From contig BRXU01000001.1 in the NCBI GenBank assembly GCA_030267565.1, forward strand, positions 1,550,001 through 1,614,000: 64,000 bases of DNA, in the 5' to 3' direction. The stretch comes from Pleodorina starrii. Taxonomy: Eukaryota; Chlorophyta; Chlorophyceae; Chlamydomonadales; Volvocaceae. Position numbers and translations under genes: made by a program. Positions 1 to 9,101 of the stretch are shown piece by piece (position 1 is the first letter of the stretch; every line of letters begins with the position of its first letter). The notes under the pieces are model-generated. The model worked only from the letters and a program-made list of their open reading frames with translations. It had not been told where the DNA came from and searched no databases.

Positions 1-1
1 C

Positions 2-523
2 CGCCGCCCAGGCGGCGTGTTGCGCGACACGGCGGTGGCTGGGGTGGCGCTCCTGCTGCAGCAGCCAGAGCACGGTGGGCAGGTGGCCAGCGCGGGCGGC
101 CGCTGACACCGCGGTCCGGCCGCGAGGGCAAAACCTGGCCAGGAGCCACTGGCAGGTGTGGAGGTGGCCGCCCACGGCTGCGGCGTCAAACACCTCTTCC
201 GTGAGGGGACATCCCGACGCGTCGAGGGCGACCTTTAGGTTTGCCAGGCAGCCGCTGCGGGCCGTCAGGACCAGGAGCTGCCGCCGCTGCTTGAGAGTCA
301 GGTTGTGCAGCGCCTCCTCCGGGCGGCTCCAGTACCAGACGAAGAAATGGCACGGCACCGGCTCCGACAGATGGACGGCTGGCTGGGCCGGGAAGAGCTT
401 CGCAGCCGCCTTGTTGATAAGGCGAAATGTGCAAGCGATTTCGGCTGGCGGTAGGCAGTCGGCGATTCGCTTTATGAGGTCTGACGACAGGTCGTCCCAT
501 TTCGTTTCCGAAGGAGGGTCCAT
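2..523 (-). CDS. F-box-like/ankyrin-repeat protein, 5' part (runs off window)
   Basis: An open frame of 174 codons runs from the ATG at 523 to the window edge with no stop, so the gene is partial at its 3' end. Residues 9-26 (WDDLSSDLIKRIADCLPP) and the following CTFRLINKAAAKLF read as an F-box-like helix pair (W.DLP.dll..I...L.......fRlvnk). From about residue 80, helical pairs such as ARSGCLANLKVAL, AAVGGHLHTCQWLL and AARAGHLPTVLWLL are ankyrin-type repeats. Known biology: this architecture is very expanded in volvocine algae; F-box proteins are usually SCF ubiquitin-ligase adaptors with the repeats binding the substrate. The substrate here is unknown. The start is the only upstream in-frame ATG I see. 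It lies head to head with the gene at 1394. Confidence 0.72.
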   Translation of the reverse strand, partial: MDPPSETKWDDLSSDLIKRIADCLPPAEIACTFRLINKAAAKLFPAQPAVHLSEPVPCHFFVWYWSRPEEALHNLTLKQRRQLLVLTARSGCLANLKVALDASGCPLTEEVFDAAAVGGHLHTCQWLLARFCPRGRTAVSAAARAGHLPTVLWLLQQERHPSHRRVAQHAAWAA

Positions 524-1393
524 GCTGCGTCGACTGATCTGCGCTTAAACTGTCAAATAGCATATCCTATACTTGGGGACACGCCTACTTCCTTCGACGG
601 GGGCACGCTTACCGGTATCCTGGACGTTGGGCCTAGCGTATTGGCAAACGGGCCGCAACGTGCCGGCCGCGTATTTTCATTATGGCTGTTCGGAGAACAA
701 ACCACCTACCCGATGGTGTGTGCCGCTGCTGCTGGCTGCTAAAAGCACCCGACCGAACCGCACCGAAACCACTTTGCACGACCGCTTCTTGTCTTAAGCT
801 TCAACAAGCCTGGCACGACTTCAAAAATTGCTAAGAGATAACGCCATGTAAGAAATTCATGTCCTAAAATTAGAGATAGGAAGAGACACACGTAGTGACC
901 AGATCACGAACCGAGGCTGCAAACTGGTGTCGCTACGAAACCACTCGTACGTGGGCCCGTTCTTTCTGTAGCTCCCACGCTGCAGATCCCCATGCCCTAT
1001 GCATAATAAGCCTTCTATCCACTCCAAGCGGTTAATAGCAACGCTTCTGTCAACAACATCAACGTGGTCGCTTCTTCACCCTTCACGTGTGTACACGCTA
1101 CCTCTTCAGCATGGCAGATTTTGCCTCGCCTGCCTCAAACTCTTCATTGCTTACCTGTTTCGTGGACTGCCATGAAGCTTCTAAGGCGAGTGGAGAGGTA
1201 TGTCAACCAGTTTTGGTTGACCGCGACAGTGCCTATTTGGAGTTGCTTACACTCGAGGCTTTTAGGATGTGCTGATATTCATATTACATCGTTATCTCAC
1301 TACACTGCCGTTAATCACGAGTGTTGCGGCCCTGATAGATAGCGGCGGCGAGCACCTGCTCGCTTCACAGTTGCCGTTAAGCGCTAATGTCGA
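524..1393. other. Divergent intergenic region, no gene seen
   Basis: 870 bp between the minus-strand ankyrin gene and the plus-strand gene at 1394. It is visibly AT-richer than its flanks. The open frames in it have no recognisable coding character. It presumably holds both promoters; no clear TATA box or named motif was identified. Confidence 0.5.
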
Positions 1394-2827
1394 ATGTCTT
1401 CAATTCTGTACCCTCCTATCTTTGCAATCCCGCAGTGTGAGGCGTCCACCTGCCTCGCCGACCGAAGCCGTTGTTGCTCGTGCACCGTTGTGTTCGGCAC
1501 CTGGCAACCGCGTGAGCTTGAATCACTCCTCAATCGACCGTCTTGCAGCTGCATCGCTGACACTGCAGCGAACCTACATCTAATCAAACAGCTAGAGTTG
1601 GACCAGCGCGATCTGGGTTCCTTCGAGGAGGCGAAAGAGACCGACACTTATAGCGACGATCAAGATGAACAATACACAATGTCTTATCAGGAATGGATCT
1701 CACGGCGAATGCCGATCAAGCTTCCGCCCGGTCTGCCTCGGCCCCCGCGGCATCCGGCGCCTGCTGCCGAGCATTGCTCTACTGGCACCTCTTACGACGA
1801 CAATGACGACGACGATTTGCACGACGACTGCGACGAGTGGTACAACCGCAACGTCGCAGCCGGCAACTTCCCCGACTGGATGCTACAGGCGCAGCATCCC
1901 GCGCCCGAGCCTTCGTCGTCTTCCGCTGCCGCAACCACCGCCGCTCCCACCGCCGCTGCCACCACCGTCGCAGCCAGCACCACCGTCTGTTCCATCCACG
2001 GCCACGGCGACGACGATCTGGAGGCGGAGTGCGACGAGTGGTTCAACCGCAACGTCGCCTCGGGGCTCTTCTCCTCCTGGACCACAACCGGCGCCGTCAG
2101 CGCCCAATCCGCAGCCCCCAAACACCCACCGGCGGCCGGCGTAGATGACGCCGCTGGCCCAGCGCCAGCGGCGGTTGCGGAGGACACACCATCTGGCGTC
2201 GCCATGGCGCTGCAGCAGCAGCAAGGCCCGGCGGCGGCGCGCGGCGGCCTGGAGCTCCTCGCTGTCCGCGGGTCCACGAACGACGACGACGACGATGCCG
2301 CGGGCGACGGCTCGCTGCCGGCCAGCCCCACGGGGTCGGACTGTCGGACTGCCTCTGACGCCGGCTGCTACAGCGGGGTCAGCAGCCGCAGCTGCAGCTC
2401 TCTGAGCCTGGGCTCGTTGGAAGGGGAGTGCAGTGCGGGCAGCGGCTGTGAGGATGACGAAGAGGCGACGTCCGCTGACGCGGCGTCGGGGAAGACGGAG
2501 GTGGTGTTGGAGGCATACGGCGAGCGGCGGCTTGGCTCGGGGTGCCGAGGCTGGGTTGCGGAGCCGTCGGCGGCGGGCGGGGAGCTGGGACTGGTGGCGT
2601 CGGCGCTTGAGGGCGCGGCGGGGGCGATGGTGCGGCTTGTGGACTGTGGGGGCTGGGAGGCGGAGGTGGAGGCCAGGGCGCGGCAGGCGGCGGGGTCGGG
2701 GGGATGTGGAGGCGCGGGGAGGGGGCATGTGGAGCAGGAGGGGTTGGAAGGGCTGTGCGGCACGTGGCTGGAGGCGCAGCTGTCGGTTCTGTTGGGTGAC
2801 GTCGTGACGGGGGCGCTGTTTTGCTGA
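1394..2827 (+). CDS. Tandem-family member 1: acidic low-complexity protein with W-[QR]-P and LLxxVV boxes
   Basis: Single-exon reading frame of 477 aa from the first ATG after an in-frame stop. I do not recognise a known domain. Visible features: VFGTWQPREL at residues 33-42; SYQEWISRR at 97-105 followed by LPPGLPRPP; two copies of an acidic motif, DDDLHDDCDEWYNRNVAAG (from 140) and DDDLEAECDEWFNRNVASG (from 206), each ending in an aromatic tail (FPDW, FSSW); a long Ala/Gly/Ser/Asp stretch; and a C-terminal box WLEAQLSVLLGDVVTGAL (458-475). The W-P box and C-terminal box recur in the genes at 7572 and 11963, which supports real coding and a shared origin. No signal peptide or membrane helix is evident. 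It could be a regulatory or scaffold protein, but function is unknown. Introns cannot be excluded. Confidence 0.68.
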   Translation: MSSILYPPIFAIPQCEASTCLADRSRCCSCTVVFGTWQPRELESLLNRPSCSCIADTAANLHLIKQLELDQRDLGSFEEAKETDTYSDDQDEQYTMSYQEWISRRMPIKLPPGLPRPPRHPAPAAEHCSTGTSYDDNDDDDLHDDCDEWYNRNVAAGNFPDWMLQAQHPAPEPSSSSAAATTAAPTAAATTVAASTTVCSIHGHGDDDLEAECDEWFNRNVASGLFSSWTTTGAVSAQSAAPKHPPAAGVDDAAGPAPAAVAEDTPSGVAMALQQQQGPAAARGGLELLAVRGSTNDDDDDAAGDGSLPASPTGSDCRTASDAGCYSGVSSRSCSSLSLGSLEGECSAGSGCEDDEEATSADAASGKTEVVLEAYGERRLGSGCRGWVAEPSAAGGELGLVASALEGAAGAMVRLVDCGGWEAEVEARARQAAGSGGCGGAGRGHVEQEGLEGLCGTWLEAQLSVLLGDVVTGALFC

Positions 2828-5358
2828 GGGGTTTGGTTTGAGGGTGAAACGCCGGATGTTCATGTTTGGAGGTTTGATGGCAGGGGCTTGGGCTTGGGCA
2901 CATGCGCGATGCGGACAATGCGGGCAGCAAGGCGGTGCTGTCGAGGCATTCTGGGCGCGGTGGGGCCGTGCATGGTGGTACAGCTGGAAACTCAATTGGT
3001 AAAACGAATATGGTCAGTCTACTACTCTATCCCCCTGTGGGGCTGCTGGGGCGGGGCGCAGGGTAGGTAGCGAGAACGGCAACCTAGTGAACGCTCGGAC
3101 CAGCCGTACATTTGCATTGGCCGCCGGTATGAATAAGCTGCTCCGCGCGGCTGCGCGTGAACCAATGGGAAGTGGTGCGAGAACGTGGGCACGACAGCAA
3201 CGCTCGTTCCGCACGGGTTTCTTTTCCCGGGGAGGGGATGGCACGCAAGGCCCGGCGCGTTTTGTGACAAGTCGTGCGCTCTCGCGGACGCCGTGAATTT
3301 TGTTCTGTGTCTGTCTGTCACCAGTATTGGAACGCCGTTCTGCTGTCCCGTTTCCAGTCGACCCTGGCTGCCGGCATTGGCGCCGGCGGCTGACTGAACA
3401 TGCGCTGGCGGCACCTTTTGAGAGCGGTGTGCACGTGTGTGAATGTGTATTTGTGTGTCAAATGTGTGGTTGCGGTGTGCTGAACGGAATATGGGTCGTG
3501 AAGTGTGAGCGACCCAGTTGATCTCGATGCGGAGGGACCTTGCAACGAGCGTCGAGATAATTGTTTTTGAATTGTTTTGACAGGATTTCTGTTGCTTGGC
3601 AATATACGGTAGGTGTTGTGTGGTGCTGACGCGCAGCGACAGTATGCAGCAGTTTTGGTGGGGTGGCCGGGGAAGAGGGTGTTGCGCCCTTGTGCGCAGC
3701 GGCGCCGGCCCTCGCCGGGCCGTGGGCTTTGGGCCCGTCGCATCACAAGGAGGTCGTCCCTCCGCCCCGACGCAATAACCTGAATCCGGCGAACCCAAGT
3801 CGCCCCGCTTTGAATGCGGCACTCTTTTTGCACTTTTTTTACCAGACCGGCACCTTCGCCAGTGCCGCAGGTGCTCTGGCGACCGGAACTAGATACGACA
3901 TACCGTGCGTGCGTTTGCTATTTTGGCTAATGGCACGCGCCGTACGTTGACCGTATCGTGGCTTTGCGGTTTGACGACGCATATCGCACTGCCGTACTTA
4001 TGATAGGCGGTGGCTGGTTTTTGATTCATCCTGGGGCACGCACTGGGCCGCACTGATGGCGCTCGGGCGCCACCCTCTCAAGGCAGTACTACATGCAGTG
4101 CTATGATCGGTAAATAGTAGCGGTTGAGCGTAGAGCTGGTAGTCGTTAGTCGTTGTCGACAACAGTCGTTAGCCATTTTTCGATTTTAGTGAAGTAGTGA
4201 TTAGGCGCTTGAGGCGCAGCGGCAGGCCTTCCAGGCAGGCTCGCAGGCGCTGTTGCAGGATGCTCTTGATGACGACGACGTTTGGTGCTGTATGCGCAGT
4301 TTTTTGACGCCTGGCATTCCTGAGAGGACTTGGCGCCACAAACATGACTTTAATGCATGGTTCTAAGGGCAGGGTTCTGTCCAGGGCATTGGTCTCCAGC
4401 CTGCCTATCTCGCGCAAGCTCCTGGGTTTGCTCCCATGTTGAGGCCAGTGCCGCGTTTCGTGTGGTCCGGAGGAAGGTGCCGCCTCCCGGGTCCGCGCTT
4501 GTTGACCCAACATCCAAGCGCGACGAAGCGGGGAGGCGGGTGGTGCCGCGTTGCTGGTTACGCCACGTGTTTTTTCGCCGGGTGTTTTTTCTTGCGCGTG
4601 GCGCGACGTGTGTGGCGACGACACGTGCCGTAAAGGGGGGTCGCTCCTCTTGGGCGTTCGCCGGTCGAGTTGCACTCGGGACGGCAGTACAGGTGCCCAG
4701 GCTTCGTCGCTTTGCACAACAAGCGCGCTGTCCTGCTCTGTGTGTGTGTGCACTGCCGCACGTGGATGTCGTACGTATTTCATGGAAGCTCGTGCCATGT
4801 AACACACCCATTGGGCAGCGCGCTTGATTGGGACACCCGGTGTCCATTTCCCCGGTTGTGGAACCAACGCCGCCCTGACGTAAGCAGCACGATAGTCCAC
4901 AACGGAGCTGTGCCGTGTGCCCCACTGCGCGCAGACGACGACGCGCGCGCGATCAGCGGCCGGGAAGCCGTCCGCCGCCCCCTAGACCGCGCGGCACCGC
5001 CGAATGGAAAGGTCACCTTGCTGCCATCGTCCCTCGATCCGTCCTGCCGTGTGGCTGGACGGATGGAGGAGCGACGTCGGAGCCCCCGCCGAGCTGCTTG
5101 GGATCGGGGCGACGTGCTCCTCAAGCCTCACCTCGGAGGAGGAGCGCGTGGCAAAAGGTGCTCCGAAACGGCACCAGACCTCCCCACGTGTCTTCTTACG
5201 TCTAGTCGGGGGTGCCGTGGTCTGGGGAGACCGCCGCTCTGCCGCCGGATGTGGAGCGGATTGGTTTGTTGCGACGTTGGCGTGGCTCCCCCCCCCCACC
5301 AGTTGGGGATGTTGACGTCACGCCGTTAGTACCGAATGCGTGGTGCTGGAATGTGCCG

Positions 5359-5393
5359 CTCAGACCCTTTTTCTTCCAGGAAAAGGGTCTGAG
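5359..5393. repeat. Perfect inverted repeat (13-bp stem, 9-nt loop)
   Basis: CTCAGACCCTTTT at 5359-5371 is the exact reverse complement of AAAAGGGTCTGAG at 5381-5393, with the loop TCTTCCAGG between them. It lies in non-coding DNA between two members of the tandem family. Confidence 0.85.
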
Positions 5394-6000
5394 TGCTCCG
5401 GCAGTAAGGACGCGCCCAGGGCTGGAGTTCCGGCATCAGGCGCGGCTGGGCTGCCGGGCGCTGCACACGTGGGGAGCTGCGCTCATTGCGCGCGACGCAA
5501 TGGACGCTCTGGATGCGGTTTTCGCACGCACCAGGCAAGACCAGAACAGACCAGGCAGCAGGTCTGGCGGTGGGCAGGGCGCGGTAGCGAACGGTGGAGC
5601 ATGCAGTGCCTCCAGCCACGGACCCCGCTAGCTCTGTCGCTGTGCGGAAACGGCACAAAGAGTGGCGTAGCCCTGTCGCCACTCTCCTAGCCGAAGCCGA
5701 TAGCTTGGCTGGCTGGCTGTCGACAGGCGGCCAGTCTCTTGGTGCCTCCCAGCGCAGATTCCCGACAGGCGGCCATTTGACGCCCCCGATCGCGTCCGTC
5801 ACGCACACCCTGGTGTTGGGGTTAGGGTGGCGGCGGGGCGGAGGGCCCCCGACCCAGCTCAAGGACTTGTCCGTCCACTTGGCAACCGCTTTGCAACTTC
5901 CGCCGGTTTCTGAGTCTCGTCGGGCCGCGCAGCGCGCACGTCCTGTTCGTTAAGGAGGCACATGGGATACCGCTAGCTTTGAGGTGGCGGTTGGGGCCCG

Positions 6001-6019
6001 CTACACTTTGCTAGTGTAG
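6001..6019. repeat. Short inverted repeat (7-bp stem, 5-nt loop)
   Basis: CTACACT (6001-6007) and AGTGTAG (6013-6019) are exact reverse complements around the loop TTGCT. It is short and may be chance. Confidence 0.6.
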
Positions 6020-7571
6020 CCTTGCCCCGGTTGTGGTTGCCGCTACGATGGGAGAACGCGCGAAAGGAGGTTTGGTGGCGCTTAACGGGTGATGCGGTGC
6101 GGATGGTGGGAAGCTCCCATGTCAGGTAGGGCCTCCCGGCCAGCGGCTTGTGGATGTGGATGTGGGGGTTACCCAGTCGGTGCAGTGGGAAGCATGGACC
6201 CACAATCCGTTCCCCAAGATGCAAGGCTAGGCGAGAGCGCACATGGCCCAGTTGGGGCGTTGCACTTCGTGCCAGCGACGGCGTGGGGGTCATCGGATGA
6301 ACCAACGTGCTTCGGTGCTTGGTGTCTTTTGGGCCTCCTTGGGAGACTCTTGGGAGGCTACCAGCAAGATGGGCCCTGCGCTGCTAGGCGCCGGCAGACG
6401 CGCCTGCAGCAGAAACAGAAATGCTGGACCTGTTATTTGGCGGGGGCCGGCTAATTCAGTGGCGGTGTGTTTGAGGCGATGCGATGTACCTGATGTTCCA
6501 GCAGGCGTGCTTGTTCGGTCGAGTCGGGCGGTGGGACGAGCTTTGGCGGGACGGGTTCCCGTACATTCGCAAACACACGTGGAAAAATGATGTATAAGTG
6601 CAAAAAATATATCTAGGTTACTCTATGTAGGCGTTGAGGTTGCAGTTGTCACAAACTCACAAAAAACCGCTAACAGTCGTCACACATGTCGTGAAATCTA
6701 GTTCGTCCTGCAGTTACCCTCGGAATTCAGCTTCAATTCCTGAGCACTTCTACGCCAAATATTGACACGGTGCATTGGTGTCACTTGGCAATCCATCCTT
6801 CCGGGTAGGGCCAATTGAAAGTGTTGGGCGCAGCTCTCACATTTGCACCGTTCGGAAGTGCGGAGACGTTGCAAGGGGCCACTGTTTTTAACTCGAATAC
6901 TATCCTGTCCAGGTGCCAGCCCATCTGTGGTGCGGCAAGGGGCAACGACATCGCTCCTCACGTTAAACAGATAATCGACCCGGCAGCTTTCAAGGTCGTG
7001 GGGACTGCTCTGTGCAACTGTATCAGCCGACTTTAAACAGGTGCGTATTATGAAGATCCAGCGGGAAGCCCCAGCAGTTTCGGGCTCGCGGGGGATGCTG
7101 AGGTTGAGCAGCCCACTAAACAGAGGGTGCACATGATCTGTTGCAAGATATGTATTCCTGTGTTGGTAACAGCTTCAGCGTACAGACGCTGTCAGGCAGT
7201 TTGCTCAAGCTGCTGCCTTGAGTGACAGTTGGGTCCGGCAGGGGCACTGGCCAGTGGTCACTGGGACTGTGCGTTTCAGACATCATTAACCATATCTTAC
7301 TCTGGGACCTAGGCTGTATTTATTGTTTGGTGCCCTCGGCGCATGGGTGGCCTGTTCCGTCGAAACGCTTCCCTTAACCCCGTCCAAGGGTGACTCTTTC
7401 TCCGAGGGCTTGTTTGGTATCAGAACTGTGTTTTTTTCAATCTCTTCTCACACTGAAAGATGTGGAATGTTTATTAGGTGCTAATCCCTGCCCGTGTTCC
7501 GAACTAAACACCGCAGGTTCCAAACAGCTGCGTTAAGGGGCGGGCTATCGACCCAAACCGGCGAGACTCAC

Positions 7572-9101
7572 ATGCCTCAAGAGCTGCGGCCAGAGCCATT
7601 CGAAGATCACGCTGGGCGAGGCTGTGCATTGCAATCGGGCATGACATACTCGCCTGGACCGGTTACCGGTACGCCGGCCGCGCACCCACTTGTGTTCGGC
7701 AGCTGGCGCCCGGAGGACCTGGTTACGCTGTCATCAAGTTCACCGAGCACCAGCCCTCTGGCTTCAGCTTCAAATGCACCTGACGTTGGTGTCTGCGCGC
7801 AGAGTTGCGAGTTCTTTTCGCATAGCTGCAGCGCCCCAACTAACGGCATGGATATTTTGGCGGGTTCCGCGTGCGCGGCGCCGCAGCACGCGGCGCCCAC
7901 GCCTCCAGACATCAGCGCCCTGCACTTGCTGGTGCAGGGCGACAACTGCAGCCCGCTGCTGCAATCCCAACTTGCCGCGCCTGCTTCAGGGCAGATGCCG
8001 CTCTACCTGGTGCCAGCAGCCCTGCAAATGTTCTCGCCGCAGCTGATTCATTTCTTTGGGGGTTTCCCCGGCATGCTTGCAGCGAACCCAACGCCATGCC
8101 CCGCTGCGTGGGACCTTTCCCACGGTGTCAGCTTCGCAGCGACGACGCCGTACTACAACGCTGCGTACTCCAACCCCACGGGCTTCTGGTTCCACGGCCT
8201 CTACTTCCCAAGCTATGAGCACTTCATTGCGCACCGCCGCCGCACGATTGCCTACAACTTCCATTACTTTGGCGTCAGGCCATACTTCCGGCCGCCGCCG
8301 GATCTGCCGCGCCCCCGCCCGCCTACTGCGGGCGCGCCGCGCGCAGCCACGGCTGCGGCTTGGCCCTCGTCCGGCAGCAGCACCGCCGTCGCCGGCGGCA
8401 GCGTGCCCGTGCCAGGAAGCCGCGCCGTGAAGGCTTGTGACGACGGTAATGACTCCCCATGCTGCTCGCCCGGTAGCACCTCGACATGCAGCAACGGCGA
8501 CAGCGACGACGCCGCCAGCGATTTCTGCCACGCGGACCCTGAGACGGACCTATTAGGCGACGCACCGCAGCTGGTCGCGGGGATCAGGAGCCCCAAGGAC
8601 TCCAGCAAGAGCATCGCGGCGTCGTTATCATCAGCAACAGAAGTGCCGGCAAAGGCGGCAGGCGTCGCACAGCACCTGCACGAAGGCTGCCCGCCGGGCG
8701 GCCTGCACCGTGGCGCCACCATCGCTATGGGCGAAGCCTCTGTCGCGGCATCGGCGACGATGCGGCCGGTAGCCACGGGGATGGTGGCCGGCAGCGCCGG
8801 CGCATGTGGCCAAGGCAACCGTCAGGCGGCGGCATCTTGCGGTGGCGGCGCGGCAGCGGTTGTGGGACTACCGCACAGTAGACTGTCCCCCGTGCGTTGC
8901 AAGTGCGCTGGCGGCAGCGGCAGCGGCGGCCACGGCCCTTACGAGGATGTCCGTGCTGAGGTGTGGCAAGGCAGCAACGCTGGGGCGGCCGTGGGCAGCC
9001 CCATGGCGGGCGTATGCCCCCAGTGGCTCGAGCGCCAGTTCTGCCTGCTGCTGGACAGGGTTGTGGGCGACGCCCTTCTGGGCCACGAGGATGCCGCTTG
9101 A
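7572..9101 (+). CDS. Tandem-family member 2: aromatic-core low-complexity protein
   Basis: 509-aa single-exon frame; the first in-frame ATG is at 7572, and the frame is open upstream only from a GTG. VFGSWRPEDL at residues 41-50 matches VFGTWQPREL of the 1394 gene. The last 29 residues (VCPQWLERQFCLLLDRVV...) match its C-terminal WLEAQL..LL..VV box. A compact aromatic/His/Arg block lies at 192-240 (PYYNAAYSNPTGFWFHGL, SYEHFIAHRRR, HYFGVRPYFRPPPDLPRP). Its SYE-F-I--RR part parallels SYQEWISRR and its PPPDLPRP parallels LPPGLPRPP in the 1394 gene, in the same order. The rest is Ser/Ala/Gly-rich spacer. No known domain is recognised, and no signal peptide is evident. Same strand and same intronless layout as its neighbours. 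Confidence 0.7.
   Translation: MPQELRPEPFEDHAGRGCALQSGMTYSPGPVTGTPAAHPLVFGSWRPEDLVTLSSSSPSTSPLASASNAPDVGVCAQSCEFFSHSCSAPTNGMDILAGSACAAPQHAAPTPPDISALHLLVQGDNCSPLLQSQLAAPASGQMPLYLVPAALQMFSPQLIHFFGGFPGMLAANPTPCPAAWDLSHGVSFAATTPYYNAAYSNPTGFWFHGLYFPSYEHFIAHRRRTIAYNFHYFGVRPYFRPPPDLPRPRPPTAGAPRAATAAAWPSSGSSTAVAGGSVPVPGSRAVKACDDGNDSPCCSPGSTSTCSNGDSDDAASDFCHADPETDLLGDAPQLVAGIRSPKDSSKSIAASLSSATEVPAKAAGVAQHLHEGCPPGGLHRGATIAMGEASVAASATMRPVATGMVAGSAGACGQGNRQAAASCGGGAAAVVGLPHSRLSPVRCKCAGGSGSGGHGPYEDVRAEVWQGSNAGAAVGSPMAGVCPQWLERQFCLLLDRVVGDALLGHEDAA

Larger units (their letters stand above)
2828..7571. other. Intergenic, 4.7 kb, no supported gene
   Basis: No frame here has both coding character and a family match. 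Contents that can be pointed to are a perfect 13-bp stem hairpin at 5359-5393 and a 7-bp inverted repeat at 6001-6019. One minus-strand frame (4169-4900) ends in a helical, coding-like tail, but the rest is unconvincing. Confidence 0.45.

Noticed and set aside
1792..2995. Long antisense frames (179 and 370 codons) opposite the 1394 gene
   Set aside because: GC-rich shadow frames with Pro/Arg composition; the sense frame has repeated motifs and paralogues.
4169..4900. Minus-strand frame ending SILQQRLRACLEGLPLRLKR
   Set aside because: The tail looks helical, but the remaining 180 residues have no coding character, no splice model improves it, and no family was recognised.
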